Shown one piece after another: positions 12,301-21,785 of a DNA stretch of 64,000 nt. The translations under genes were made by a program, and so were the position numbers. The notes under the pieces were generated by a model. That model did not search any database. It worked only from the letters and a program-made list of their open reading frames with translations, and was not told the DNA's origin. The stretch is from Agelaius tricolor. Lineage: Eukaryota > Chordata > Aves > Passeriformes > Icteridae. The stretch lies in the NCBI GenBank assembly GCA_023055355.1, contig JALJCS010000055.1, positions 1,966,166 to 2,030,165 on the forward strand. Reading direction: 5' to 3'. Each line of letters begins with the position of its first letter. The stretch's first letter is position 1.

Positions 12301-15300
12301 TATTACTATTGTTATTATTATTGTTATTGTTGTTATTGTTGTTATTATTATTATTTACATTTTTCTCTGAGGCTTCTCAACTTCCCAGGAGAAGCAATCC
12401 TGGGCAAAGAGCATTTCCCCAGGAAATATCACAATGACAGCAGTGCTGTGACATTTCCTGGGGTCCCCAAAATCCTTCTCGTGGTGCAGGTGACGGGAGG
12501 TACTCCCTGCTGGGCCAACCTCTGCAGTACAACCTGTCCCTGTGTCCCCCTCCTCTGCTGCACAACCAGCCCAGCTACACAGGCCACCAGGTACAGCCGT
12601 GCCCCCCTGCCCCTCTGCGCGGCCCCCGCGGCCCCTCAGGTGACACAGGTGACATTTGTCCCCTCCCAGGGCCAGGCCGGGATGAAACACAGCAACAGGA
12701 GCAAGAGGCAGGCCCTGAAATCAGCCTCCACCGACCTGGGGACCAGTGACGTAGGCAAGTGACCCCTCCGGCCTCTTCTCGCCCTCTGATGTCCCCAAAA
12801 ATGGGTGGTGGGGACTCCAGGTGCCGTCCCCAGCATCCCACAGAGCCCTGGGCTGGTTTTGGGTGGTTCCTGTCAGTCCCTGGGCTGGTTTTGGAGAGTT
12901 CCTGCCCTTCCCTGTGCTGGTTTTGGGGGTTTGGGTGGTTCCTGCCCTTCCCTGTGCTGGTTTTGGGTGGTTCCTATCAGTCCCTGTTCTGGTTTTGGAG
13001 GTTTGGGTGGTTCCTGTCAGTCCCTGGGCTGGTTTTGGGGGTTTGAAGGGTTCCTGCCAGTCCCTGTTCTGGTTTTGGAGGGTTCCTGCCCTTCCCTGTG
13101 CTGGTTTTGGGGGGTTCCTGCCCTTCCCTGTGCTGGTTTTGGAGGTTTGGATGGTTCCTGCCCTTCCCTGTGCTGGTTTTGGAGGGTTCCTGCCCTTCCC
13201 TGTGCTGGTTTTGGAGGTTTGGAGGGTTCCTGCCAGTCCCTGGGCTGGTTTTGGAGGGTTCCTGCCAGTCCCTTCACCCCACACCCACAAACACCCCCAG
13301 CTCAGGTGGGTCCAGGCTGCCAGTGACCCCCTCCAGCCTCTTCTTGCCCTCTGATGTCCCCAAAAATGGGTGGTGGAGACTCCAGGTGCCATCCCCAGCA
13401 TCCCACAGAGCCCTGGGCTGGTTTTGGAGGGTTCCTGCCCTTCCCTGTGCTGGTTTTGGGGGTTTGAAGGGTTCCTGCCCTTCCCTGTGCTGGTTTTGGA
13501 GGGTTCCTGTCAGTCCCTGGGCTGATTTTGGAGGTTTGGGTGGTTCCTGTCAGTCCCTGGGCTGGTTTTGGGGGTTTGAAGGGTTCCTGCCCTTCCCTGT
13601 TCTGGTTTTGGAGGGTTCCTGCCAGTCCCTTCACCCCACACCCACAAACACCCCCAGCTCAGGTGGGTCCAGGCTGGGGGTGTTGTCAAGTGATCCCCTC
13701 CTGCCTCTTTGTGCCCTCTGATGTCCCCAAAAATGGATGGTGGAGCCTCCAGGTGCCATCCCCAGCTGGGTTTTTTTCCTCTTTCTCAGCAGAATGTGAG
13801 ATCTCATTCCCAAGTCACCCTTCCCACCCCTGCCTCCCTTTCCCATGGGTCCTGCACCTTCAAACCCCAAATTTTTGGAGATTTGGGATCTCCCAGGGTG
13901 GCTGTGAAGGCTGAAGGTTCCAGTGAATCCTTTGTGTCCATGCCCAGGGTGTCCCCACTGTGACCCTGGGCAAGGGAGGGACCAGAGGAAAGGGGCTGGA
14001 GCTGCAGAGGGATTTGGGAACCACAGGGAAGGGGCTGGGGCTGCAGAGGGATTTGGGAACCACAGGGCAGGGGCTGGGGCTGCAGAGGGATTTGGGGACC
14101 ATGAGGAGATGCAGAGGGATTTGGGCACCATGGGGGGCTGCAGAGGGATTTGGGAACCACAGGGCAGGGGCTGAGCTGAAGAGATTTGGGAACCACAGGG
14201 AAGGGGCTGGAGCTGGGGAGGGATTTGGGCAAGAACAGGGGAGAGACAGAAGCTGCAGAGGGATTTGGGGGCCATGAGGGGCTGCAGAGGGATTTGGGCA
14301 CCATGAGGAGCTGCAGAGGGATTTGGGCACCATGAGGGGCTGCAGAGGGATTTGGGCACCATGAGGGGCTGCCACAGGGATTTGGGGACCATGAGGAGCT
14401 GCAGAGGGATTTGGGCACCATGAGGAGCTGCAGAGGGATTTGGGCACCATGAGGAGCTGCAGAGGGATTTGGGGACCATGAGGAGCTGCAGAGGGATTTG
14501 GGGACCACAGGGAAGGGGTTGAGCTGAAGAGATTTGGGTACCACAGGGCAGGGGCTGGGGCTGCAGAGGGATTTGGGTACAACAGGGCAAGAATAGGGGA
14601 GAAACAGGAGCTGCAGAGGGATTTGGGAACCATGAGGGGCTGCAGAGGGATTTGGGCACCATGAGGAGCTGCCAAGGGGATTTGGGGACCATGAGGAGCT
14701 GCAGAGGGATTTGGGAACCATGAGGGGCTGCAGAGGGATTTGGGGACCACAGGGAAGGGGTTGAGCTGAAGAGATTTGGGTACCACAGGGCAGGGGCTGG
14801 AGCTGCAGAGGGATTTGGGTACCACAGGGCAAGAATAGGGGAGAAACAGGAGCTGCAGTGGGATTTGGGGACCATGAGGGGCTGCAGAGGGATTTGGGGA
14901 CCATGAGGGGCTGCCACAGGGATTTGGGGACCATGAGGAGCTGCAGAGGGATTTGGGCACCATGAGGAGCTGCAGAGGGATTTGGGCACCATGAGGGGCT
15001 GCAGAGGGATTTGGGGACCATGGGGAGCTGCAGAGGGATTTGGGGACCACAGGGAAGGGGTTGAGCTGAAGAGATTTGGGTACCACAGGGCAGGGGCTGG
15101 AGCTGCAGAGGGATTTGGGTACCACAGGGCAAGAATAGGGGAGAAACAGGAGCTGCAGAGGGATTTGGGGATCATGAGGGGCTGCAGAGGGATTTGGGCA
15201 CCATGAGGGGCTGCAGAGGGATTTGGGCACCATGAGGGGCTGCAGAGGGATTTGGGGACCATGAGGAGCTGCAGAGGGATTTGGGGACCATGAGGAGCTG

Positions 15301-18300
15301 CAGAGGGATTTGGGGATCATGAGGAGCTGCCAAAGGGATTTGGGCACCATGAGGGGCTGCAGAGGGATTTGGGGACCATGAGGAGCTGCAGAGGGATTTG
15401 GGGATCATGAGGAGCTGCCACAGGGATTTGGGGACTGTGAGGGGCTGCAGAGGGATTTGGGCACCATGAGGAGCTGCAGAGGGATTTGGGGACCATGAGG
15501 AGCTGCAGAGATTTGGGGACCATGAGGAGCTGCAGAGGGATTTGGGGACCATGAGGAGCTGCAGAGATTTGGGGACCATGAGGGGCTGCAGAGGGATTTG
15601 GGCACCATGAGGAGCTGCAGAGGGATTTGGGGACCATGAGGAGCTGCAGAGGGATTTGGGGACCATGAGGGGCTGCAGACGGATTTGGGGAGCACAGGGG
15701 CTGGAGCCAGGAGGCTCTGGAGCCCTCAGGCTTGTCCCTGGTGTCACCTCAGTGTCCCCAGCAGCAGCAGCTGCTCCCAGGGGCCCTTTAAGAGCTGCCT
15801 CCCCCTCCTGGCCCTGGCAGGGTCCCCACGTGCCTCGTTAATATTAGCAAAGAATCCTCCAGCAGCTCTGCTGAGCCCAGGGCTGCAGCCAGGAGCTGCC
15901 ACAGGGATTTGGGAACCACAGGGGCTGGAGCTGGGGGCTGCAAAGGGATTTGGGAACCACAGGACAGGGGCTGGGACTGCAGAGGGATTTGGGGACCAGA
16001 GGGCAAGGGCTGGGACTGCAGAGGGATTTGGGTACCAGAGGAAAGGGGCTGGAGCTGCAGAGGGGTTTGGGAACCACTGGGCAGGAACTGGAGCTGGGAG
16101 CTGCAGAGATTTGGGTGCCACAGGGGCTGGAGCTGCAGAGGGGTTTGGGAACCACAGGGCAGGAACTGGAGCAGGGAGCTGCAGAGATTTGGGTACCAGA
16201 GGAAAGGGGCTGGAGCTGCAGAGGGATTTGGGTACCACAGGGGCTGGAGCTGCAGAGGGGTTTGGGAACCACATGGCAGGGACAGAAGTCAGAACCAGGA
16301 GCTGCAGAGGGATTTGGGTACCATGGGGCTGGAGCTGGGAACTGCAGAGGGATTTGGGAACCACTGGGCAGAGCCAGGAGCTGCAGAGATTTGGGTACCA
16401 CTGGGCAGGAACTGGAGCTGGGAGCTGCAAAGAGATTTGGGAACCACAGGGCAAGGGCTGGAGGTGCAGAGGGGTTTGGGTACCACAGGGCAGGAACTGG
16501 AGCTACAGAGGGATTTAGGGACCACAAGGGCTGGAGCTGCAAAGAGATTCAGGTACCACAGAGCAAGGGCTGGGACTGCAGAGGGATTTGGGTACCACAG
16601 AGCAGGGGCTGGAGCTGCAGAGATTTGTGTACCACAGGGCAGGAACTGGAGCTGCAGAGGGATTTGGGTACCACAGAGGAGGGGTTGAGCTGCAGAGATT
16701 TGGGAACCCCAGGGCAGGAACTGGAGCTGCAGAGATTTGGGAACCCCAGGGCAGGACACACCCAGTGCCACCCCCTCCTCCATGGGTGCTGCCGTTCTCC
16801 CTGCCAGGATCAGGGTGGCCCTGTGGGGTTTGGGCTCCCAGTGCTGCTCTCGGAGGGTTTGGGGTGAGAAAAGAGCCCAGAGCCCCTGGGACAGCCCGAG
16901 CTGTGCACAGGACACCAGGGGGATTTGGGGTCCCTGCAGCTGTGGGAGTGCCCAAATCTCCTCCTGAGGGAAACCAGAATGGGGGGCACAGGAGGGGATT
17001 GGGATGGGGCAGGTTGGGGTAATTTGGAGGGCTTAAAAGAAGAGATTGGGTGGTTTAAAAGAATAAATTCCTGCTGGGGGCAGCTTGGCAGGTTCCTGTG
17101 GGAATACCCACACCTCCTCCTGAAGGAAAACCAGAATTGTGGGCACAGGAAGGGATTGGGATGGGGCATTCCAGGGTGCTTTGGAGGGGGAGTTTCTGGC
17201 TTAAAATAATAGATTGAGTGGCTTAAAAGAATAAACTCCTGCTGGGGAATGTTCCTGTGCCCAGGAGAGGTGGCTGTGAGAACCCAAATCTCCTCCTGAG
17301 GCAAAACCAGAATTGTGGGCACAGGAAGGGATTGGGATGGGGCATTCCAGAGTGCTTTGGAGGGCTTAAAAGAATAGATTGGGTAGTTTAAAAGAATAAA
17401 TTCCTGTTGAGGCAGCTTGGCAGGGTTCCTGTGCCTAGGAGAGGTGGCTGTGGAAATACCCAAATCTCCTGAAGTAAAATCAGCATTGTGGGCACAGGAA
17501 GGGATTGGGATGGGGCATTCCAGGGTGCTTTGGAGGGGAAATTTCTGGCTTAAAAGAATAAATTGGGTGGTTTAAAATAATAAATTCCAGCTGGGGGCAG
17601 CTTGGCAGGGCTCCTGTGCCTGCATCTTCTGAAGCAAAACCAGAATTGTGGGCACAGGGAAGGGACTGGGATCCCCTGCACAAAGGAAGGGATTGGGATG
17701 GGACATTGCAGGGCTGCTTTGGAGGGTTTAAAAGAATAACTGGATTAAAAGAACAGATTGGGTGGTTTAAAAGAATAAATTCCAGCTGGGGGCAGCCTAG
17801 CAGTGTTCCTGTGCCCAGGAGAGGTGGTGTGGGAGTACCCAAATCTCCTCCTGAAGGAAAACCAGAATTGGAGGGGATTGGGATCCCCTCCATAAAGGAG
17901 GTGATTGGGATGGGGCATTCCAGGCAGCAGGTAGGGCTGCTTTGGAGGGCTTAAAAGAACAGATTGGGTGGTTTAAAATAATAAATTCCAGCTGGGGGCA
18001 GCCTAGCAGTGTTCCTGTGCCCAGGAGAGGTGGCTGTGGGAACACCCAAATCTCCTGAAGTAAAATCAGCATTGTGGGCACAGGAGGGGATTGGGATTGG
18101 GATTGGGATGGGGCACTCCAGGGTGCTTTGGAGGGGAAGTTTCTGGCTTAAAAGAACAGATTGGGTGGTTTAAAAGAATAAATTCCAGCTGGGGGCAGCT
18201 TGGCAGGGCTCCTGTGGGAGTACCCACATCTCCTCCTGAGGGAAAACCAGAATTGTGGGCACAGGAAGGGATTGGGATGGGGCATTGCAGGGAGCAGGTA

Positions 18301-21300
18301 GGGGTAATTTGGAGGATTTAAAAGAATAACTGGATTAAATGAATAGATTGGGTGGTTTAAAATAATAAATTCCAGCTGGGGGCAGCTTGGCAGGGCTCCT
18401 GTGCCTGCATCTTCTGAAGCAAAACCAGAATTGTGGGCACGGGGAAGGGATTGGGATCCCCTGCACAAAGGAAGGGATTGGGATGGGGCATTTCAGGGGT
18501 GCTTTGGAGGGTTTCAAAGAATAACTGGATTAAAAGAACAGATTGGGTGGTTTAAAAGAATAAATTCCAGCTGGGGGCAGCCTGGCACTGCTCCTGTGCC
18601 CAGGAGAGGTGGTGTGGGAACACCCAAATCTCCTGAAGCAAAACCAGAATTGTGGGCACAGGAGGGGATTGGGATGGGGCTTTCCAGGGTGCTTTGGAGG
18701 GTTTAAAAGAACAGATTGGGTGGTTTAAAAGAATAAATTCCACCTGGGGGCAGCTTGGCAGGGTTCCTGTGGGAATACCCACACCTCCTCCTGAAGGAAA
18801 ATCAGAATTGTGGGCACAGGAAGGGATTGGGATGGGGCATTCCAGGGTGCTTTGGAGGGGAAATTTCTGGCTTAAAATAATAGATTGAGTGGCTTAAAAG
18901 AATAAATTCCTGCTGGGGAATGTTCCTGTGCCCAGGAGAGGTGGCTGTGAGAACCCACATCTCCTCCTGAAGCAAAACCAGAATTGTGGGCACAGGAAGG
19001 GATTGGGACTGGGTTTGGGTTTGGGATTGGGATTGGGATTGGGCTTTCCAGGGTGCTTTGGAGGGCTTAAAAGAACAGATTGGGTGGTTTAAAAGAATAA
19101 ATTCCAGCTGGGGGCAGCTTGGCAGGGCTCCTGTGCCTGCATCTTCTGAAGCAAAACCAGAATTTTGGGCACGGGGAAGGAATTGGGATCCCCTGCACAA
19201 AGGAAGGGATTGGGATGGGGCATTGCAGGGCTGCTTTGGAGGGTTTCAAAGAATAACTGGATTAAAAGAACAGATTGGGTGGTTTAAAAGAATAAATTCC
19301 TGTTGGGGGCAGCCTGGCACTGCTCCTGTGCCCAGGAGAGGTGGTGTGGGAGTACCCACATCCCCTCCTGAAGGAAAACCAGAATTGGAGGGGATTGGGA
19401 TCCCCTCCATAAAGGAGGTGATTGGGATGGGGCATTCCAGGCAGCAGGTAGGGCTGCTTTGGAGGGCTTAAAAGAACAGATTGGGTGGTTTAAAATAATA
19501 AATTCCAGCTGGGGGCAGCCTAGCAGTGTTCCTGTGCCCAGGAGAGGTGGCTGTGGGAACACCCAAATCTCCTGAAGTAAAATCAGCATTGTGGGCACAG
19601 GAGGGGATTGGGATTGGGATTGGGATGGGGCACTCCAGGGTGCTTTGGAGGGGAAGTTTCTGGCTTAAAAGAACAGATTGGGTGGTTTAAAAGAATAAAT
19701 TCCAGCTGGGGGCAGCTTGGCAGGGTTCCTGTGGGAATACCCAAATCTCCTCCTGAAGGAAAACCAGAATTGTGGGCACAGGAAGGGATTGGGATGGGGC
19801 ATTGCAGGGAGCAGGTAGGGGTAATCTGGAGGATTTAAAAGAATAACTGGATTAAATGAATAGATTGGGTGGTTTAAAAGAATAAATTCCAGCTGGGGGC
19901 AGCTTGGCAGGGCTCCTGTGCCTGCATCTTCTGAAGCAAAACCAGAATTGTGGGCACGGGGAAGGGATTGGGATCCCCTGCACAAAGGAAGGGATTGGGA
20001 TGGGGCATTTCAGGGGTGCTTTGGAGGGTTTCAAAGAATAACTGGATTAAAAGAACAGATTGGGTGGTTTAAAAGAATAAATTCCAGCTGGGGGCAGCCT
20101 GGCACTGCTCCTGTGCCCAGGAGAGGTGGTGTGGGAGTACCCAAATCTCCTGAAGCAAAACCAGAATTGTGGGCACAGGAGGGGATTGGGATGGGGCTTT
20201 CCAGGGTGCTTTGGAGGGTTTAAAAGAACAGATTGGGTGGTTTAAAAGAATAAATTCCACCTGGGGGCAGCTTGGCAGGGTTCCTGTGGGAATACCCACA
20301 CCTCCTCCTGAAGGAAAATCAGAATTGTGGGCACAGGAAGGGATTGGGATGGGGCATTCCAGGGTGCTTTGGAGGGGAAATTTCTGGCTTAAAATAATAG
20401 ATTGAGTGGCTTAAAAGAATAAATTCCTGCTGGGGAATGTTCCTGTGCCCAGGAGAGGTGGCTGTGAGAACCCACATCTCCTCCTGAAGCAAAACCAGAA
20501 TTGTGGGCACAGGAAGGGATTGGGACTGGGTTTGGGTTTGGGATTGGGATTGGGATTGGGCTTTCCAGGGTGCTTTGGAGGGCTTAAAAGAACAGATTGG
20601 GTGGTTTAAAAGAATAAATTCCACCTGGGGGCAGCTTGGCAGGTTCCTGTGCCTGCATCTCCTGAAGCAAAACCAGAATTGTGGGCACGGGGAAGGAATT
20701 GGGATCCCCTGCACAAAGGAAGGGATTGGGATGGGACATTTCAGGGTGCTTTGGAGGGTTTAAAAGAATAACTGGATTAAAAGAACAGATTGGGTGGTTT
20801 AAAAGAACAGATGAGGTGGTTTAAAAGAGCAGATGAGGTGGTTTGAAAGAACAGATTGGGTGATTTAAAAGAACAGATGAGGTGGTTTAAAAGAGCAGAT
20901 TGGGTGGTTTAAAAGAACAGATTGGGTGGTTTAAAAGAACAGATGAGGTGGTTTAAAAGAACAGATCGGGTGGTTTAAAAGAACAGATGAGGTGGTTTAA
21001 AAGAACAGATGAGGTGGTTTAAAAGAGCAGATTGGGTGGTTTAAAAGAGCAGATGAGGTGGTTTAAAAGAGCAGATTGGGTGGTTTAAAAGAGCAGATGA
21101 GGTGGTTTAAAAGAACAGATTGGGTGGTTTAAAAGAATAGATTGGGTGGTTTAAAAGAGCAGATTGGGTGGTTTAAAAGAACAGATTGGGTGGTTTAAAA
21201 GAACAGATTGGGTGGTTTAAAAGAACAGATCGGGTGGTTTAAAAGAACAGATTGGGTGGTTTAAAAGGACAGATTGGGTGGTTTAAAAGAACAGATTGGG

Positions 21301-21785
21301 AGGTTTAAAAGAACAGATTGGGTGGTTTAAAAGGACAGATTGGGTGGTTTAAAAGGACAGATTGGGTGGTTTAAAGAGCCGGTCTGACGCTGTGCTCGTG
21401 CCCTGCAGTGCTGGGCCGGGTGCTGGAGGTGACGGACCTGCCCGAGGGCATCACACGGACAGAGGCCGACAAGCTCTTCACGCAGCTCGCCATGGCCGGT
21501 GCCAAAATCCAGTGGCTCAAAGAGACTCAGGGGCGCCGCGGGGACGGAGGAGGCGGCGGGGACAACAACAACAACACCAACAACACCAACAACAGCAGCG
21601 GGACTGCGGAGAACGGCAGGCACAGTGACCTCGCTGCCTTATACACCATCGTGGCCGTGTTCCCCAGCCCCCTGGCTGCCCAGAACGCCTCCCTGCGCCT
21701 CAACAACTCCCTCAGCCGCTTCAAACTGCGCGTGGCCAAAAAGAACTACGACCTGCGGGTGCTGGAGAGGGCGAGCTCCCAGTAG
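263..21785 (+). CDS. R3HDM2: R3HDM2 (R3H domain containing 2), C-terminal half, nine exons
   Basis: Nine exons join in frame: 263-389, 3933-4168, 5557-5711, 7296-7396, 8652-8821, 11011-11158, 12490-12590, 12670-12754 and 21409-21785. They give about 499 residues and a TAG stop. The translation matches the C-terminal half of vertebrate R3HDM2: a Gln/Pro/Ser-rich low-complexity region (QVSYYPPGQY, QNVVQQPFQQP, VGFLQPPGSEQYQMPQS, VVVMQLNVPNGPQ) and then a conserved C-terminal block starting LGRVLEVTDLPEGITRTEAD and ending LERASSQ. The family is named for an N-terminal R3H nucleic-acid-binding domain, which must lie upstream of base 1. Its function is poorly known and RNA binding is assumed. Eight introns are in the window; all have AG acceptors and seven have GT donors, one GC. 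No frame break was found. Oddities are an in-frame 78-nt duplication in the second exon, an Asn-rich insertion in the last exon and introns filled with tandem arrays. Identity is near certain; expression was not tested. Confidence 0.96.
600..3930. repeat. Composite tandem array in R3HDM2 intron (about 210-bp unit with nested 30-bp unit)
   Basis: The repeating parts are a CACTGAGGGGCTGCC start, a CTGCTCCAAGGGAAGCC middle and a variable number of 30-bp pieces built on CTAAATCTTAAATCTGG. Units end in a CATTCCAACCCTGTTCTGGC segment. The same segment leads into the real exon at 3933, so units carry copies of its 3' splice-site region. The array is interrupted by the exon copy at 2741-2860. Confidence 0.9.
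2741..2860 (+). pseudogene. Partial copy of an R3HDM2 exon inside the upstream intron
   Basis: These 120 bases match the first 120 bases of the real exon (3933-4052) with no difference I can see, and the roughly 45 bases before it, including the acceptor, match almost perfectly. The copy stops at the boundary of the first 26-residue unit and has no donor there; array sequence follows. It keeps a usable acceptor and an open frame, so it could be mis-spliced. It probably arose when the intron's tandem array grew across the exon edge. Confidence 0.9.
3933..4168 (+). CDS. R3HDM2: R3HDM2 exon with internal 78-nt tandem duplication
   Basis: The acceptor is at 3931-3932 and the donor gtgggc starts at 4169. 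The exon is 236 nt and closes to phase 0. After LQPMMSNQQQSYQG it holds two consecutive 26-residue units (3977-4054 and 4055-4132), both beginning VLGVQQAQPPGLLSSQR, and then GLMVQYTALPSYQ. From memory, mammalian R3HDM2 has one such unit, so the second looks like a lineage-specific in-frame duplication. A partial copy of the exon lies upstream at 2741-2860. Confidence 0.93.
4195..5430. repeat. GC-rich minisatellite in R3HDM2 intron
   Basis: Units of roughly 55-110 bp are built from GTGGGGATTTGCTCACAGGG, GGGGCACATCTGGAGCAGG and GGCAGGATGTGCCCAAGGG. All six frames are largely open, which explains several long false ORFs here. Confidence 0.9.
5557..5711 (+). CDS. R3HDM2: R3HDM2 exon
   Basis: Acceptor cccag ends at 5556 and donor gtaaag starts at 5712. 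The 155-nt exon starts VPMGSDSQNVVQQPFQQPVL and continues through GVPIYYSVIPTAQQNGT, leaving two bases for the next exon. The motif order matches the family. Confidence 0.93.
5868..7215. mobile_element. ERV-derived fragment in four tandem copies
   Basis: Four units of about 310-325 bp begin near 5868, 6190, 6502 and 6827, each with GGTGGTGTTAGTTTTTTATA, CATCACCTGTGTTAGACA and GAAGATGGAGGCCAAGAA. The same sequence occurs at 29.4-30.1 kb joined to an LTR-like segment, so this looks like the 3' part of that element, amplified in place. I recognise it from passerine genomes as ERV-related; class and strand are uncertain. Confidence 0.65.
7296..7396 (+). CDS. R3HDM2: R3HDM2 exon
   Basis: Acceptor ccccag ends at 7295 and donor gtacca starts at 7397. 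The 101-nt exon completes a Ser codon and encodes PSVGFLQPPGSEQYQMPQS and PQMQQQYS, leaving one base. Confidence 0.93.
7670..8345. repeat. 31-bp minisatellite in R3HDM2 intron
   Basis: About 20 units are built on GAGCTGGGATGATGGATCTG with GGCCTGGATCT. A unique stretch follows (8346-8640) with no gene. Within it, 8430-8490 (ATTAATCATC, GGTGTAACCTTTGC) looks like a possible conserved intronic element. Confidence 0.9.
8652..8821 (+). CDS. R3HDM2: R3HDM2 exon
   Basis: Acceptor ccccag ends at 8651 and donor gtactg starts at 8822. The 170-nt exon encodes GVSPSGPGVVVMQLNVPNGP, then VQWSHCKYYSLEQRGQKPGD and DSSAQ, and closes to phase 0. A donor-like tgtaagt lies inside it near 8750 (CKYY codons) and could allow a shorter isoform. 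Confidence 0.93.
8920..9245. repeat. 28-bp minisatellite flanking an LTR
   Basis: Units are built on GAGCTGCTAGGCTGAGTAGC plus AAACTCCA. Degraded units of the same repeat reappear at about 9665-9785, on the other side of the LTR at 9262-9651, so the LTR inserted into this array. Confidence 0.9.
9262..9651 (-). mobile_element. Solo LTR, passerine ERV family
   Basis: Read on the minus strand it starts TGTCGCAGACATC and ends GGTCACA (TG...CA). It has CCAAT-type boxes, a poly(A) signal region and an AT-rich stretch close to the 3' end. It is about 390 bp with no coding sequence beside it, so a solo LTR. Related but divergent copies are at 11.3-12.45 kb and 23.06-23.75 kb. I could not define a target-site duplication. 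Confidence 0.7.
9785..10665. mobile_element. ERV LTR-like element with internal 33-bp repeat
   Basis: Both flanks match the element at 28.5-29.4 kb (GGGGCTCTCAGGCAA, AATAACAGTTCT, then GGCTCCTCCCTCTGGGCTCT and GCAGGGACATTCCATAGCTG). Between them are about 17 units of a 33-bp repeat (9915-10460). As 33 is a multiple of three, both strands show long false ORFs. It ends in a TTGAA microsatellite. Confidence 0.6.
9915..10460. repeat. 33-bp minisatellite within LTR-like element
   Basis: Units are built on AGGAATGTTTGAAATCTCAG plus ATTGTATCCAGGT, about 17 copies with a few point changes. A sister array of about 8 units lies at 28937-29175 in a second copy of the same element. Confidence 0.95.
10666..10905. 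repeat. TTGAA pentanucleotide microsatellite
   Basis: About 48 units of GAATT/TTGAA with occasional TTGAT and TTGAG variants, directly before the exon at 11011. Confidence 0.97.
11011..11158 (+). CDS. R3HDM2: R3HDM2 exon
   Basis: Acceptor ccccag ends at 11010 and donor gtaagg starts at 11159. The 148-nt exon is Ser/Pro/Thr-rich (SPITSPTQSPTPSPVTNLSS), then SPLPVLTQF, leaving one base. It is more GC-rich than the earlier exons. Confidence 0.93.
11305..12450 (-). mobile_element. LTR fragment interrupted by a large AT microsatellite
   Basis: The left end (CTCAGAAGGCTGATTTGATA) and right end (CTCTGAGGCTTCTCAACTTC and on) match the ends of the LTR family at 9262-9651 and 23.06 kb. Between them are about 750 bp of ATATG/TATTATAG repeats (11340-12090) and a TTA/TTG run (12293-12355). 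The element sits in the intron just before the exon at 12490. Confidence 0.6.
12490..12590 (+). CDS. R3HDM2: R3HDM2 exon
   Basis: Acceptor tgcag ends at 12489 and donor gtacag starts at 12591. The 101-nt exon encodes GDGRYSLLGQPLQYNLSLCP and LLHNQPSYTGHQ and closes to phase 0. It begins about 40 bp after the end of an LTR-derived block. Confidence 0.93.
12670..12754 (+). CDS. R3HDM2: R3HDM2 exon ending in a GC donor
   Basis: Acceptor cccag ends at 12669. The exon encodes GQAGMKHSNRSKRQALKSAS and TDLGTSDV. Only a donor at 12755 (GCAAGT after AG) leaves the single base needed to join the last exon as DVVLGRV. The nearby GT at 12751 would break the frame. The intron is therefore GC-AG. Confidence 0.9.
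12760..13770. repeat. 32-bp minisatellite in a higher-order repeat, R3HDM2 last intron
   Basis: The small unit is GGTTTTGGAGGGTTCCTGCC plus CTTCCCTGTGCT. Three copies of a leader (CCTCTGATGTCCCCAAAAAT and neighbours, near 12785, 13351 and 13717) show a larger period. The first leader starts a few bases after the GC donor at 12755, and the later copies carry donor-side sequence (CAAGTGATCCCC at about 13687). Confidence 0.9.
13975..16760. repeat. 29-bp minisatellite, 2.8 kb
   Basis: Units are built on GCTGCAGAGGGATTTGGGGA plus CCATGAGGA, and a variant with CCACAGGGCAGGGGCTGGAG. Because 29 is not a multiple of three, every frame reads through, giving false minus-strand ORFs of up to 543 codons. 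A unique segment at 15720-15900 (CTCGTTAATATTAGCAAAGA) interrupts it. Confidence 0.95.
16960..20780. repeat. About 175-bp minisatellite with a 1,517-bp higher-order repeat
   Basis: The basic unit contains GATTGGGTGGTTTAAAAGAA, TAAATTCCAGCTGGGGGCAG and ACCAGAATTGTGGGCACAGG. From about 17.88 kb a block of several units recurs 1,517 bp later with almost no change (18091 against 19608, 18652 against 20169, 18986 against 20503). Confidence 0.93.
20780..21375. repeat. 22-bp satellite next to the last R3HDM2 exon
   Basis: About 27 units of AACAGATTGGGTGGTTTAAA plus AG with GAGG/GGGT variants. The unit is a fragment of the 175-bp repeat just upstream, so a piece of a larger unit has been amplified on its own. 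It ends about 30 bases before the acceptor of the terminal exon. Confidence 0.95.
21409..21785 (+). CDS. R3HDM2: R3HDM2 terminal coding exon
   Basis: Acceptor ccctgcag ends at 21408 and the TAG stop is at 21783-21785. It encodes the most conserved C-terminal block: LGRVLEVTDLPEGITRTEAD, QLAMAGAKIQWLK, HSDLAALYTIVAVFPSPLAA and KKNYDLRVLERASSQ. The pattern hints at an RRM-like fold, which is my inference. Between the two halves is a Gly run and an Asn/Thr-rich run (about 21556-21600) that looks like triplet-repeat growth. Confidence 0.96.

Noticed and set aside
13631..15350. Long overlapping minus-strand frames with PKSLCSPS repeats
   Set aside because: A 29-bp repeat reads through in all three frames, so open frames are expected without any coding function.
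20780..21375. CRISPR-like array of direct repeats
   Set aside because: Units are contiguous with no unique spacers, and the genome is vertebrate.
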